Assembly (NCBI GenBank): GCA_900550415.1
Contig: URSO01000048.1
Span: 1 to 17,450 of the forward strand
Direction of reading: 5' to 3'
From: an uncultured Collinsella sp.
Lineage (GTDB): Bacteria; Actinomycetota; Coriobacteriia; Coriobacteriales; Coriobacteriaceae
Length of the DNA: 17,450 bases
This document shows positions 1 through 8,500 of the stretch, in pieces; position 1 is the stretch's first letter, and each line of letters opens with the position of its first letter. The position numbers and the translations under genes are program-made. The notes below the pieces were generated by a model. It did no database searches. It saw nothing but the letters and a program-made list of their open reading frames with translations, and was not told the DNA's origin.

Positions 1-24
1 CCGTCATATCAACAAAACAGCAGA

Positions 25-67
25 TAAAACCTGCCAAAATAAACCTGTCCCTAAATGGCAGGTTTTA
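25..67 (-). terminator. Intrinsic terminator of purF
   Basis: Perfect 12-bp inverted repeat: positions 25-36 (TAAAACCTGCCA) and 56-67 (TGGCAGGTTTTA), with a 19-nt loop. Read on the minus strand, the second arm ends in TTTTA, giving a short U-rich tail after a CCTGCCA/TGGCAGG core. The purF stop codon (positions 65-67) is itself the first three bases of the stem, so the terminator starts inside the end of the gene. Confidence 0.8.
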
Positions 68-1735
68 GGCCTCGCCGTGCTCCTCTTCCCAGCTGCGGTC
101 ATCGTATTTCTCGACCACGGCGTCATCGTCAAAGTGCAGCGGCTTGTCCAGGTTGCGGGGCTTAAAGCCCTCCATAAACTTGTCGCGGCCAAAGCTCTCG
201 GGAATCGCCACGGGATAGCGGCCGGTAAAGCACGCGTCGCAGTAGCCGCCCTTGGGCATGACCTTAAGCAGGCCCTCGACCGAAAGGAAGGCCAGCGAAT
301 CGGCGCCAATGTACTCGCAGATCTCGTCGACCGTCTTGTTGGCACTGATGAGCTGCGACTGCACGTCGGTATCGATACCGTAAAAGCACGGCCAGATGAC
401 CTCGGGCGAGTTGATGCGAATATGAATCTCCTTGGCACCGGCGTTGCGCAGCATCTTGACGAGCTGCACCATGGTGGTGCCGCGCACAATGGAGTCGTCG
501 ATGACGACCAGGCGCTTGCCCTCGATGTTGTCGCGCAGCGGGTTGAGTTTCATACGCACGCCCATGGCACGCAGCTCCTGCGTAGGCTCGATGAACGTAC
601 GGCCCACGTAGCGGTTCTTGATAAGGCCCTCGCCAAAGGGAATGCCACTCTCGTGCGAATAGCCCTCCGCGGGCGGCAGGCCGGAGTCGGGCACGCCGAT
701 GACCAGGTCGGCCTCGACGGGCTCCTCATGTGCCAGCTGACGACCCATGTCATAACGGCAGGCGTAGACGCTCTTGCCGTTCATGATGGAATCGGGGCGA
801 GCGAAGTAGACCTGTTCAAAGATGCAGTTAGCAGGCTCTTCGGCAGCAGGCACACCCTGCTCGGACACCAGCCCCTCAGCGCTGATGCGCAAAATCTCAC
901 CGGGACGGACGTCGCGGACGTACTCGGCGCCCACAATGTCGAGCGCACAAGTCTCGGAGGCGACGACCCAGCCGCCGGCACGGGTGACATGGGTGGTGGC
1001 GCCAACCGTCGCGGCGCCGTCCTGCGACGGCAGCTGCGAAACGGATGCGGCGTCGGCTTGGTCCAGTCCCTCATCCACCAGCTTGCCCAACACGAGCGGG
1101 CGAATGCCGTGCGGATCGCGGAAGGCGTAGAGTGCCTGCTCATTGATGAGCGTCATGGCGTAGCCGCCGCGCACGAGCTCCATGGTCTTGCGAATGCCCT
1201 CGCGCAGATGGCCCGTACGCTGGGTAAAGTAGCCGATGAGCTTGGTCGCGACCTCGGAATCCGAGTTGGAGAGGAACGGCACGCCCAGCTCGATCAGCTG
1301 GCGGCGCAGCTCGTCGGTGTTGACGAGGGTGCCGTTGTGCGCGAGCGCAATAATGACGCTATTGATGGTAGAGAGGTGCGGCTGAGAGGCTTCCCAGCTC
1401 TTGGCGCCGGCGGTGCCGTAGCGCACATGACCCACGGCCAGCTGACCGGAGAGCGTCGACAAGTCGGCGTTGGAGAACACGCGGTCGAGCAGGCCCAGAT
1501 CCTTGCGGACCATAACCGTACCGCCGTCACCCACGGCGATTCCCGCCGATTCTTGGCCACGGTGCTGCAGTGCACGCAGGCCAAAGTACGTCAGTCGAGC
1601 CACGTCGCGTTCGGGCGCCCAGACACCAAAAACGCCGCATTCCTCATGCAGCTGGTCGGAGTCCGGATCATACGTCGACATGGCGTTCACCTGTCCCGCG
1701 GCACGCTCGGCCGCGCGGATGGTTTCTTGAGACAT
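65..1735 (-). CDS. purF: Amidophosphoribosyltransferase (glutamine PRPP amidotransferase)
   Basis: Catalyses the first committed step of de novo purine synthesis in the cytoplasm, forming 5-phosphoribosylamine from PRPP and glutamine. The N-terminal Ntn glutaminase domain begins at CGVFG, with Cys33 as nucleophile after propeptide removal. The C-terminal phosphoribosyltransferase domain has the PRPP loop VVIDDSIVRGTTM (residues 410-422). Cys304, Cys450, Cys499 and Cys502 lie in the FeS-type contexts (NCIFE, PCFYG, YCDACF) of the Bacillus subtilis-like [4Fe-4S] enzymes. At 556 residues it is longer than the usual 470-510, partly through a low-complexity insert near residues 218-255. The chosen ATG has GAGGGG five bases upstream. 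An internal ATG at 1681 (Met19) also has a fair site, AGGTGA, and would leave a 14-residue propeptide like that of B. subtilis PurF. The gene appears monocistronic, with a TATAAT box upstream and a terminator downstream. Confidence 0.97.
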   Translation of the reverse strand: MSQETIRAAERAAGQVNAMSTYDPDSDQLHEECGVFGVWAPERDVARLTYFGLRALQHRGQESAGIAVGDGGTVMVRKDLGLLDRVFSNADLSTLSGQLAVGHVRYGTAGAKSWEASQPHLSTINSVIIALAHNGTLVNTDELRRQLIELGVPFLSNSDSEVATKLIGYFTQRTGHLREGIRKTMELVRGGYAMTLINEQALYAFRDPHGIRPLVLGKLVDEGLDQADAASVSQLPSQDGAATVGATTHVTRAGGWVVASETCALDIVGAEYVRDVRPGEILRISAEGLVSEQGVPAAEEPANCIFEQVYFARPDSIMNGKSVYACRYDMGRQLAHEEPVEADLVIGVPDSGLPPAEGYSHESGIPFGEGLIKNRYVGRTFIEPTQELRAMGVRMKLNPLRDNIEGKRLVVIDDSIVRGTTMVQLVKMLRNAGAKEIHIRINSPEVIWPCFYGIDTDVQSQLISANKTVDEICEYIGADSLAFLSVEGLLKVMPKGGYCDACFTGRYPVAIPESFGRDKFMEGFKPRNLDKPLHFDDDAVVEKYDDRSWEEEHGEA

Positions 1736-1776
1736 GGCATCCCCTCAGAGCCTCGTATTTTGGCGTTACCCGCCTT

Positions 1777-1782
1777 ATTATA
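1777..1782 (-). promoter_or_regulatory. -10 box of the purF promoter
   Basis: The minus strand reads a perfect TATAAT 42 bp upstream of the purF ATG. The -35 position 17 bp further up (1800-1805) reads only TGGGGA, so the promoter probably relies on its -10 or on an activator. No PurR-type or guanine/adenine riboswitch structure was recognised in the leader. Confidence 0.55.
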
Positions 1783-1965
1783 CGCACGGCGCGACGCGCT
1801 CCCCAGCGCATGAGCAGCGCTTTTTAAAAGCCCACCGAGCTAATAATCCGTTTTGCGGCCAAACATTTTATCGGTCTGTCCAGTGCAAGCGCCCGCGCCC
1901 CCGGATGGCCGCCGCGTCCGCCGTTGGGAATTACAAAGTTGCAATTGGGACGTTCGTCCTGTCTT

Positions 1966-1994
1966 TTGGCAGGTCGGCGGCGTATCCTTATAAC
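1966..1994 (+). promoter_or_regulatory. Promoter of the CmpB-family membrane protein gene
   Basis: TTGGCA (1966-1971), a 17-bp spacer and TATAAC (1989-1994) form a near-consensus vegetative promoter. It lies about 27 bp upstream of the ATG, so the leader is short. Just upstream, GGACG-TT-CGTCC (1948-1959) is a small perfect inverted repeat that could be an operator. That role is inference only. Confidence 0.6.
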
Positions 1995-2020
1995 CTACAA
2001 CAAAGCGAGAAAGGTTCTGT

Positions 2021-3250
2021 ATGGATCGAAACGAACTCGACCCCAGCGTCCCCAGCGCCACGGAGGTCAAGAAGATCCCGCTCATCATTAAGGTGTACGC
2101 CGTCCTGTGCATCCTGTCCGGCGTGGGAACGCTCCCGTCAGTCGGCGCCTTTATGTGGCAGGTCATCACCGCGCTCATCAACGGCAACGCCGCCGCCAAG
2201 CTCGGCGACAACACACTCGTCGCGGTCGGCCTTATCGTCGCCGGCATCATGCTCTCTGCGGCAAGTGCCGTCATCCTAATCATCTTTGGCCTGGACCTTA
2301 TCAAGAACCAGCGCCGCAATGCCGCCCGCCTGTCCTACATCCTTATTGCATTCACCGTCGTCGAGCTTTTGGTCGATGTGATGCTCCAGGGCATCGGGCC
2401 CTTCTTGCTTCGTCCCGCTATTCAGCTCGGTATCCTCATCGCGCTTTCGGCCACCGTCGACCCCACGCTGCGCCAGGAGCGCGAACTGCAGCGCCGCCTG
2501 CAGGAGATGCTCGACCGCGACGCCGCGGCGGAGGGCATGCTCGGCCGCGATGAAACCGGCGAGGGCTATATCAAGCTCAACTACTTCAACCTGTTCTGGG
2601 TATTCTTCGTCTGCTGCGTGCTCGGCCTGATCGCCGAGGACATCTGGCACATGACGGTCGACGACCCGGGCGTCTACCAGAACCGCGCCGGCATGCTGTT
2701 TGGTCCCTTCAGCCCCATCTATGGCTTTGGCGCCGTACTCATGACCATGGTGCTCAACCGCTTCTATAAAAAGAACCCCATCATCATTTTCCTGGTAAGC
2801 GCTGTGCTCGGCGCAAGCTTCGAGGTGTTCGTGGGCTGGTTTATGCAGACCTCATTTGGCGTGGTCTCATGGAGCTACTCGCACATGAAGCTGTTTGGCA
2901 TGCCCGACCCACTCGCCGTCCTTACGGGCGGACGCACCTGCACGGGCTTTGCCTGCCTGTGGGGCCTGGGCGGCCTTATCTGGATCAAGCTACTGCTGCC
3001 GAGGCTGCTCAAGCTCATCAACATGATTCCGTGGAAGAGTCGCTACTCGGCTACCGTCATTTTTACCGTCATCATGCTGGTCGACGGCGTCATGACGCTG
3101 CAGTCGCTCGACTACTGGTACCAGCGCGTCAACGGCACGGAGCCGGATATTCCCGTCGCGCAGTTCTACGGCAAGTATTTCGATAACGACTACATGGAGA
3201 ACCGCTTCCAGAGCATGACCATGAGTCCCAAGGATGCGACGCGCGTGTAG
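2021..3250 (+). CDS. Putative type IV ABC-transporter membrane protein (CmpB/DUF1113 family)
   Basis: A 409-residue polytopic membrane protein. Residues about 18-145 hold four hydrophobic segments. A charged linker follows (about 148-175, rich in R, E, Q and D). Residues about 186-360 resemble the PF06541 putative ABC-transporter type IV family: an N-terminal helix ending in a Glu (LIAEDIW), GPFSPIYGFG (228-237), FEVFVGWF (267-274), WSYS (284-287), GRTC (304-307) and a late LWGLGGL helix. The substrate is unknown, no ATPase gene is adjacent, and the family's transport role is itself only putative. The start has AGAAAGG seven bases upstream and a good promoter. It is transcribed alone, divergent from purF and convergent with the moaE-like gene across a shared terminator. 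Confidence 0.8.
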   Translation: MDRNELDPSVPSATEVKKIPLIIKVYAVLCILSGVGTLPSVGAFMWQVITALINGNAAAKLGDNTLVAVGLIVAGIMLSAASAVILIIFGLDLIKNQRRNAARLSYILIAFTVVELLVDVMLQGIGPFLLRPAIQLGILIALSATVDPTLRQERELQRRLQEMLDRDAAAEGMLGRDETGEGYIKLNYFNLFWVFFVCCVLGLIAEDIWHMTVDDPGVYQNRAGMLFGPFSPIYGFGAVLMTMVLNRFYKKNPIIIFLVSAVLGASFEVFVGWFMQTSFGVVSWSYSHMKLFGMPDPLAVLTGGRTCTGFACLWGLGGLIWIKLLLPRLLKLINMIPWKSRYSATVIFTVIMLVDGVMTLQSLDYWYQRVNGTEPDIPVAQFYGKYFDNDYMENRFQSMTMSPKDATRV

Positions 3251-3283
3251 CGCCAAGCAATGCCGAGATTTTCCAACGCACAG

Positions 3284-3327
3284 AAAAGCCCGCTGGCAGA
3301 CTGATTTGAACTGCCAGCGGGCTTTTT
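3284..3327. terminator. Bidirectional terminator between convergent genes
   Basis: Stem AGCCCGCTGGCAG (3287-3299) pairs perfectly with CTGCCAGCGGGCT (3311-3323), with an 11-nt loop. TTTTT follows on the plus strand (3323-3327). AAAA precedes the stem (3284-3287), giving a U-run on the minus strand as well. It can therefore stop both the plus-strand membrane protein transcript and the minus-strand purE-sortase-moaE-like transcript. Confidence 0.92.
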
Positions 3328-3350
3328 GTTGGCGAGTGCTGCTGCCGGCA

Positions 3351-3767
3351 TTACGCCTCGCGCTCGACCTCGCTCACACACTCATTTTTGATGGTACCGA
3401 CGAGCGCCTGCAGCGCATCGACCACATGCGGGCGAATGTCCCCGCCAATGAGCACGAGCATGATGTCGTCGCCCACGGCGAGCTCGCCACTCGCCAACCA
3501 CACGCGCACGTAACCGATACCCGGCATCGCGTGCGTTGCCTCGATAGCGGCCTGCACCTTTTCGGCATCGAAGCCAAACGCCATGCCGCCCACCTTATGT
3601 CCAGGCGCCACACCATCGGTCTCGACCCCACGCACCTCGGCCTTGGGCGTCGCACGCACCACGCCGTTGTGTGTCAGGTACATCCCACAATCAGCCGCCG
3701 AAACATCGGCCTTGGCTTCGCGCAGCCAAGCATCAACCGAAGGCATCGATTTGCCATTCTCAAACAT
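3351..3767 (-). CDS. MoaE-like protein (molybdopterin synthase large subunit homologue)
   Basis: A 138-residue soluble protein whose middle and C-terminus follow the MoaE pattern: GVVR (35-38) where MoaE has its G-x-VR strand, then VRVWLASGELAVGDDIMLVLIGG (88-109), then an amphipathic helix ending TIKNE (125-129). MoaE with MoaD inserts sulfur into precursor Z to make molybdopterin. Here the usual A-H-R segment reads GGDIR. Of the two C-terminal active-site lysines only one equivalent is visible (Lys127); the second position falls in VSEVE. It may be a diverged or inactive relative. Start choice: AGGAG (3773-3777) lies 5 nt from the ATG at 3767 but only 2 nt from the ATG at 3770, so the downstream ATG is preferred. 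It is the last gene of the presumed purE-sortase-moaE run, and no other moa gene is in the window. Confidence 0.62.
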   Translation of the reverse strand: MFENGKSMPSVDAWLREAKADVSAADCGMYLTHNGVVRATPKAEVRGVETDGVAPGHKVGGMAFGFDAEKVQAAIEATHAMPGIGYVRVWLASGELAVGDDIMLVLIGGDIRPHVVDALQALVGTIKNECVSEVEREA

Positions 3768-3822
3768 CATTTCTCCTTTTGATTTCCAGGGCAGTCTTTT
3801 TGGGACGGGGCTCCCGGACACT

Positions 3823-4821
3823 TTATTCCTCGACCGGCGTGAGCACCATGACGGCGCGTGTGTTGCTCAGCGACAGCGAGCGACAGGTCACAAGCGTTAC
3901 GACCTTGGTTGCCGAAGCGGCACGGTCGGTGGCATCGCTCGCCACGGCAGAGGCACCGTCGAGCATCTCGGACAGGTAATTCTTCAGTCCGTCATCGCCC
4001 TCAAAGTTGGGCGTGCGCGCCTTGGCATACGTGTCCTCGACCACCTTGGTCGCCAGCGGGCGCAACTTATACGTCGCATCGCACGTGATGTAGTACACGT
4101 ATTCCATGCTGTCGAACGTCGCCTGATCGGTCGTACGCGAAATCACGTTGAACATCGAACCGTCGTTCATGTGATGGCCGTAAATCGTGGTCTGCTGATC
4201 CACCATGCCCGGCGCGGTGTCGTCGCTATCCAAGAAGATGGCTCCCGAGGCATTGGCCGTACCGTCGAACAGCGTGTTGAGGTACTTGGAGTTGTTGTTG
4301 GTCTGCACCACGGGGTAGTTGATGTTGGTGCCGGGCGCGTAAATCCAACCCACAACCTCGGGATTTGTCTGGGCGAGCGCGTTGAAGTCGATAATCGGCA
4401 CGCCGCTGGCGTCCTTGTCGCTCACATATTGCTTTTCGATTTTTTGATACGACTCGCTCGCCTGCTTGTAGCCAATCTGGGCATTAATAAAGATGGCGGC
4501 CGCAGCAACGATCAGGCCAATGCCAATGATGATGAGCAGAATGGGAATGACGGAGCGGCGCTTTTTGCGCAGCGGCTCGGTATAGCTCGATGGCGCGGTA
4601 TGCGCCGAAGAGCGAGGTGACTTCTTGGCCGTACTGTATGACGAAGGGCGATAAGCAGCAGGTGTATCCTGACGGCGATGGGACGTCGGCGTTACGGAAC
4701 GCGGCGCGCGCGGCTGCTGAGGAGAGGATGTCCGACCCTGCTGTGCCGCATGGGCAGCACCCGGCTTCGACGGATCGGGAATCTGAGAAGCCTTGAATCG
4801 TTTTCCCTGATAATCGGACAT
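3823..4821 (-). CDS. Class B-type sortase
   Basis: A 332-residue membrane-anchored cysteine transpeptidase that joins surface proteins to the cell wall or to each other. Residues 1-85 are a basic, Ser/Pro/Gln-rich cytoplasmic tail, unusually long for a sortase. One membrane helix spans about 90-113, with RKKRR just before it, so the catalytic domain (about 140-330) lies outside. YGHHMNDGSMF (214-224) carries the catalytic His216. TLVTC (309-313) carries the nucleophile Cys313, and Arg322 in NTRAV completes the triad. The GWI-YxPGT-NYPVVQ region is typical of class B. The start is ATG at 4821 with AAGGAG four bases upstream; the upstream in-frame extension lacks such a site. It sits 35 bp after purE and 55 bp before the moaE-like gene. 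Its substrates are not shown; the IPNTG protein encoded next door is one candidate. Confidence 0.88.
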   Translation of the reverse strand: MSDYQGKRFKASQIPDPSKPGAAHAAQQGRTSSPQQPRAPRSVTPTSHRRQDTPAAYRPSSYSTAKKSPRSSAHTAPSSYTEPLRKKRRSVIPILLIIIGIGLIVAAAAIFINAQIGYKQASESYQKIEKQYVSDKDASGVPIIDFNALAQTNPEVVGWIYAPGTNINYPVVQTNNNSKYLNTLFDGTANASGAIFLDSDDTAPGMVDQQTTIYGHHMNDGSMFNVISRTTDQATFDSMEYVYYITCDATYKLRPLATKVVEDTYAKARTPNFEGDDGLKNYLSEMLDGASAVASDATDRAASATKVVTLVTCRSLSLSNTRAVMVLTPVEE

Positions 4822-4856
4822 GGCTCTCCTTATACTGCGGTGAAACGGCGGAACGC

Positions 4857-5321
4857 CTAGGCGTCGGCCATCTCCTGCTTCATTTTCTCGATAACCTTGC
4901 GGTACTCGGGGTCGCAAGCACCCAGAATCTGCGTGGCATAGATGGCGGCGTTCTTGGCACCGTTGATGGCAACGCAGGCCACGGGCACGCCCGAAGGCAT
5001 CTGCACCATCGACAGCAGCGAATCCATACCGCCCAGGTCACTCGTCTTCATAGGCACGCCGATAACCGGCAGCGGCGTAAAGGCAGCCACGACACCACCC
5101 AGGTGAGCGGCCTTGCCGGCGGCGGCGATAATCACTTTGATACCGCGATCGGCGGCAGTCGAAGCCCACTCGTGGACCTTCGCCGGCGTGCGGTGCGCGC
5201 TCGCGATCACGAGCTCATAGGGCACACCCAGTGCCTCGAGCTCGGCGGTGCAGCCTTCCATAACGCCCAGATCGGACTTGGAACCCATGATGATCCCGAC
5301 AACCGGCTTTTGATCTGCCAT
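4857..5321 (-). CDS. purE: N5-carboxyaminoimidazole ribonucleotide mutase, class I
   Basis: Converts N5-CAIR to CAIR in de novo purine synthesis, downstream of PurK. The 154-residue length matches class I PurE. GSKSD (13-17) and SAHRTP (41-46) form the nucleotide-binding and active-site loops, and AGKAAHLGG (68-76) carries the second conserved His. The ATG at 5321 has AGGAGG nine bases upstream. A TTG at 5327, only three bases from that site, is the less likely alternative. It is the first gene of the presumed purE-sortase-moaE-like transcript. No purK is adjacent, and purF lies about 3 kb away in a separate unit, so the purine genes are scattered here. Confidence 0.97.
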   Translation of the reverse strand: MADQKPVVGIIMGSKSDLGVMEGCTAELEALGVPYELVIASAHRTPAKVHEWASTAADRGIKVIIAAAGKAAHLGGVVAAFTPLPVIGVPMKTSDLGGMDSLLSMVQMPSGVPVACVAINGAKNAAIYATQILGACDPEYRKVIEKMKQEMADA

Positions 5322-5387
5322 AAACAAAGACCTCCTGTTGAGAGCGGTGACGCGGCGAATCCGCGACCCTTAACTGCAAATAATTCA

Positions 5388-5393
5388 AGTATA
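5388..5393 (-). promoter_or_regulatory. Possible -10 box upstream of purE
   Basis: The minus strand reads TATACT 67 bp upstream of the purE ATG, in a locally AT-richer stretch. No good -35 hexamer is visible 16-18 bp further up, so this is a weak candidate. Confidence 0.3.
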
Positions 5394-5475
5394 GCCGCCG
5401 ATGCTGATGTGTTCGGCGGGAGACGGAACGCTTTGCGAGATTAAGGCCGAAGGGTCGGAGCTTTCCGCCTACATT

Positions 5476-5520
5476 CAAAAAGCGTGCCCACCGTCCTTGG
5501 GTGGGACGGCGGGCACGCTT
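5476..5520 (-). terminator. Terminator of the GH31 surface glycosidase gene
   Basis: On the minus strand a 17-bp stem (5504-5520 with 5480-5496, one G-U wobble) encloses a 7-nt loop. It runs straight into a TTTTT tail at 5480-5476. It begins about 20 bp after the stop codon at 5539. It also insulates purE from read-through of the 6.4-kb gene. Confidence 0.93.
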
Positions 5521-5538
5521 GCTTAGCTGTTGCTGGGG

Positions 5539-8500
5539 CTACTTAGCCTTGCTGCGACGATGGAAGAAAGCGCCGATCGCGGCGATGATGGCGCCAAGAC
5601 CACCGACGGTCGCGACGGTCGCCGCCGTCTGGTCTCCGGTATTGGGAATCGCCGAACCGTTCTTCTTGCTGCCCTGGGCCTTGTCGCCTGCGGGCTTGCC
5701 CGCCTGGTTGCCGCCGTTCGAGCCATTGCCGGAACCCTGGTTGCCCGAGCCGCCCTGATTGCCGGAATCGGCATCCTTGAGGCTCTCAATAGCCAGCTTG
5801 AGCTGGTCATAGGCCGCCTGGAGCTGGGTGTCGGAAGCATTCTCAGCACCCAAGACGTCCTCGGCGTAGGTAATGGCATCCGTCAGGGCCTTGACAGACT
5901 CGGCCGTCTTGCCCCTAGTGTCAGTCTCCTTCGCCTGCTTGACCAGGGCCTTGAGCTGCTTCTTAGTCGGTTTCTCGACCGGGGCCACCGGGGTCTTCTC
6001 GAGCGCGCCGCGGGCGCTCTCGAGCGCCCTGAGCGCCTGGTCGACCTCGTCCTGCGTGGCTTTCTCGTCGCTCAAGATGGCGCGGGCGCTCGCCAGGGCG
6101 TTCTCGAGCGCCGTCCAGGAGGCCTCGGTGTAGTCACCGGCCTTGAGGTCGCCGGCAGCAACCTCGGCATCAACCTTTTCGATCGCGGTAGCGAGATCAT
6201 CCTTCGCCACCGGATCGGGGACGGCCGTACCGTAGAACTTGAGCTCCGCCATGCTGCAGTAGGCATCAACGTTGCCACCGCCGGCGTGAATCACCTTGAC
6301 GGTCACGTAGCGACCGCGCGCGGCGCCAAAGCTCATCTGTTTCCAGTCGCCACGGTCGGTGAGCACGCGGCCGTCATTGTCGAAGGCGAACGTACCCATC
6401 GACGCGGCGGTGCCCATCTCATAACCGTCGGCAGTGTCGGAGACCAGTATCTCGGCCTCGAAGATATCGCCGTTAGTGCCGCCGTCCTGGCGCGGCAGGA
6501 ATGTAACGTCGGTGAGATCGTAGTCGCGGCCCAGGTCGACACTCAGATACTGGGGCATACCGGTCCCATGGGCCCAGTCGCTGTGCCAAAGCGTCCGCTC
6601 GTCGCCGTCGAGAGCGTTGACGGCGTTGCTGCCCTCGTAGTCGGCCTCACTCGAGAAGCCGGCCACCTTGACGTTCTTGCGGTTCTCGGGCGTGTTGATA
6701 AGAATCTTCTCATCGACAGGGCGCATCTTGAGGCCGTCGATTGCCTTCTCGATCTTGGCTGTGGCGTCTGCGACATCCTTCTTGCTATAGCTGCCTTGGC
6801 CGCCGTCGAGGAGCTTCTGAGCCGCCTCGACCGCAGCGGTGAGAGCTGCATAGGAATCCTTAGTATAGACGGATTCGCTGTAGCCCGCGGCCTCGGAAAG
6901 CGCTGCCACGAGCGCAGAGGTATCGACACCAGCCTTGACTTCGACCTCATAGGATGCGGTCTTGGAGGGGTCGAGTACCGACGCCACCGTGATCTTTGCC
7001 TTGCCGGCCTTGTTGGCACGCAGGTAGTAGCTCACGCTATCGCCAGCCTGAACAGCGGAGACGCTTACCACAGAGGGGTCGGAGCTCTCGACCGTCACAT
7101 AGGGGTAGCCGGCGCTCTCAGGCGTGGCCTTGGCGTCGACGAGCGTAACGTCGCCTTCAAAGAACTCGGTCTGGTTCTTGCCTAGCTCGACACCCTCGAT
7201 GGCCTCGACACCCTGCGTGTAGTTGAAGTTGACCTCACGCAGTGTGAGCATCTGGTCACCCGATGCCTCAAGCGGCGTGACCTCGACCTTGGTCGCCTTC
7301 TTGCCCTTGTTCTCGGCAGAGAGGCCAAAAGCGTAGCGAGCCCGGAAGGAATCGTACTCCCCGCCCGCGAACTCTTGGGTCGAGCCATCCTCGAACGTCA
7401 CGACAGCCTTGATCTTCTGCACGGTTCCGTTGCCACCGTTGCGGTTAACGACCTCGACACTATCGAGTTTCGAAGGCGTCTTAAATGCGAATGTCATCGT
7501 GGTGGGAAGCTTCACGTAACTCGGAAGCTTACCCTCGCTGTCCCAGTTGCCGCTCCAGTTCCATAGGAACTCAAAGCCGTTGTCGCCCTCGTTATTATCG
7601 AACAGCGCGTTATAGCTCTTCTGCTGGATAAGTTTCTCGACGTTGGTCCCGTCGTCGGTCGTGAGCTCATCGTTGGTCATCGTGATGTTGAAGGCATCCT
7701 GACCGTACTCGGCGACTGTTGGCTGAGGAACATCCGGCATCGTCACCGTGCCGTCGCTCGCAAACTCAAGTGCGTCGCATGCCGGACCGATGAGCCAAGA
7801 TGTCGAGGGCAGTTCGACCTTGCCGGCGGTCTTGGCCTTGAGCTTGAAACTCGCCACCGCGCCGGTACCGTTGTAGAGCTTGCCATCGCCGCGGTTGGCA
7901 AAGGCGAGATTGATAGTCTGCGTTCTGTCCGCGAACTGGACCTTCTCGCGAGACAGGTTCTCCATGCCGGCAGTCGAGCCGTCCTGCGCGATGCTCTCGG
8001 ACACAAACTCGAACTGGTCGCTCTTGAAGTTGACGAGAGTGCCCAGGGCGTTGACGTTCTTGGCGTCGGCCGCATAGACATCAACGGTGATCTCATCACC
8101 GGCCTCGACCTCGGTCTTGCTCGGAATCACCGCGAGCGAACCTGCGACCTTTCCCTTTTGTTTAGTGCCGCCGTCAAGACCCGCCATGGTGAACGAGTAA
8201 TCGTAGACGTCGTAAACGCCGTTATCGTTGAGGTCGGCGAAGTGGTCGCGGATCTGCGAACCGAACGTCGGGGTATCGGGCTCGCGATTCTCGAGGCCCA
8301 GATAGTTCTTCATGTTGGAGTAGTCTCCGTCGGAGATCGTGGCCTTGTTGAGGTTGGAGCCCACGGCGAAGCCATCCGTGCCATCGGTCTTGTAGATGGC
8401 AATCTCGGACGCGGAGAAGAAATTGCCGACCGAGGCGAGCGGTATCATGCGCACGTAACGGGCGGCCACGGTGCCGTCAAACGCTACCGTCTTACAATCA

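Noticed and set aside
77..1813. Long plus-strand open frame opposite purF (578 codons)
   Set aside because: Mirror frame of a GC-rich, highly conserved gene. The protein has no recognisable domain, no good ribosome binding site, and purF explains the region fully.
3795..3822. Possible terminator after the sortase gene (GGG/CCC-rich segment)
   Set aside because: On the minus strand it is followed by A, not T, residues. The stem is short, so read-through into the moaE-like gene is more likely.
3583..4620. Plus-strand open frame opposite the moaE-like and sortase genes
   Set aside because: Antisense shadow; it runs across two real genes and their gap, and has no family signature.
4822..4917. 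N-terminal extension of the sortase frame to 4917
   Set aside because: It would overlap the purE 3' end, and the ATG at 4821 has an ideal ribosome binding site.
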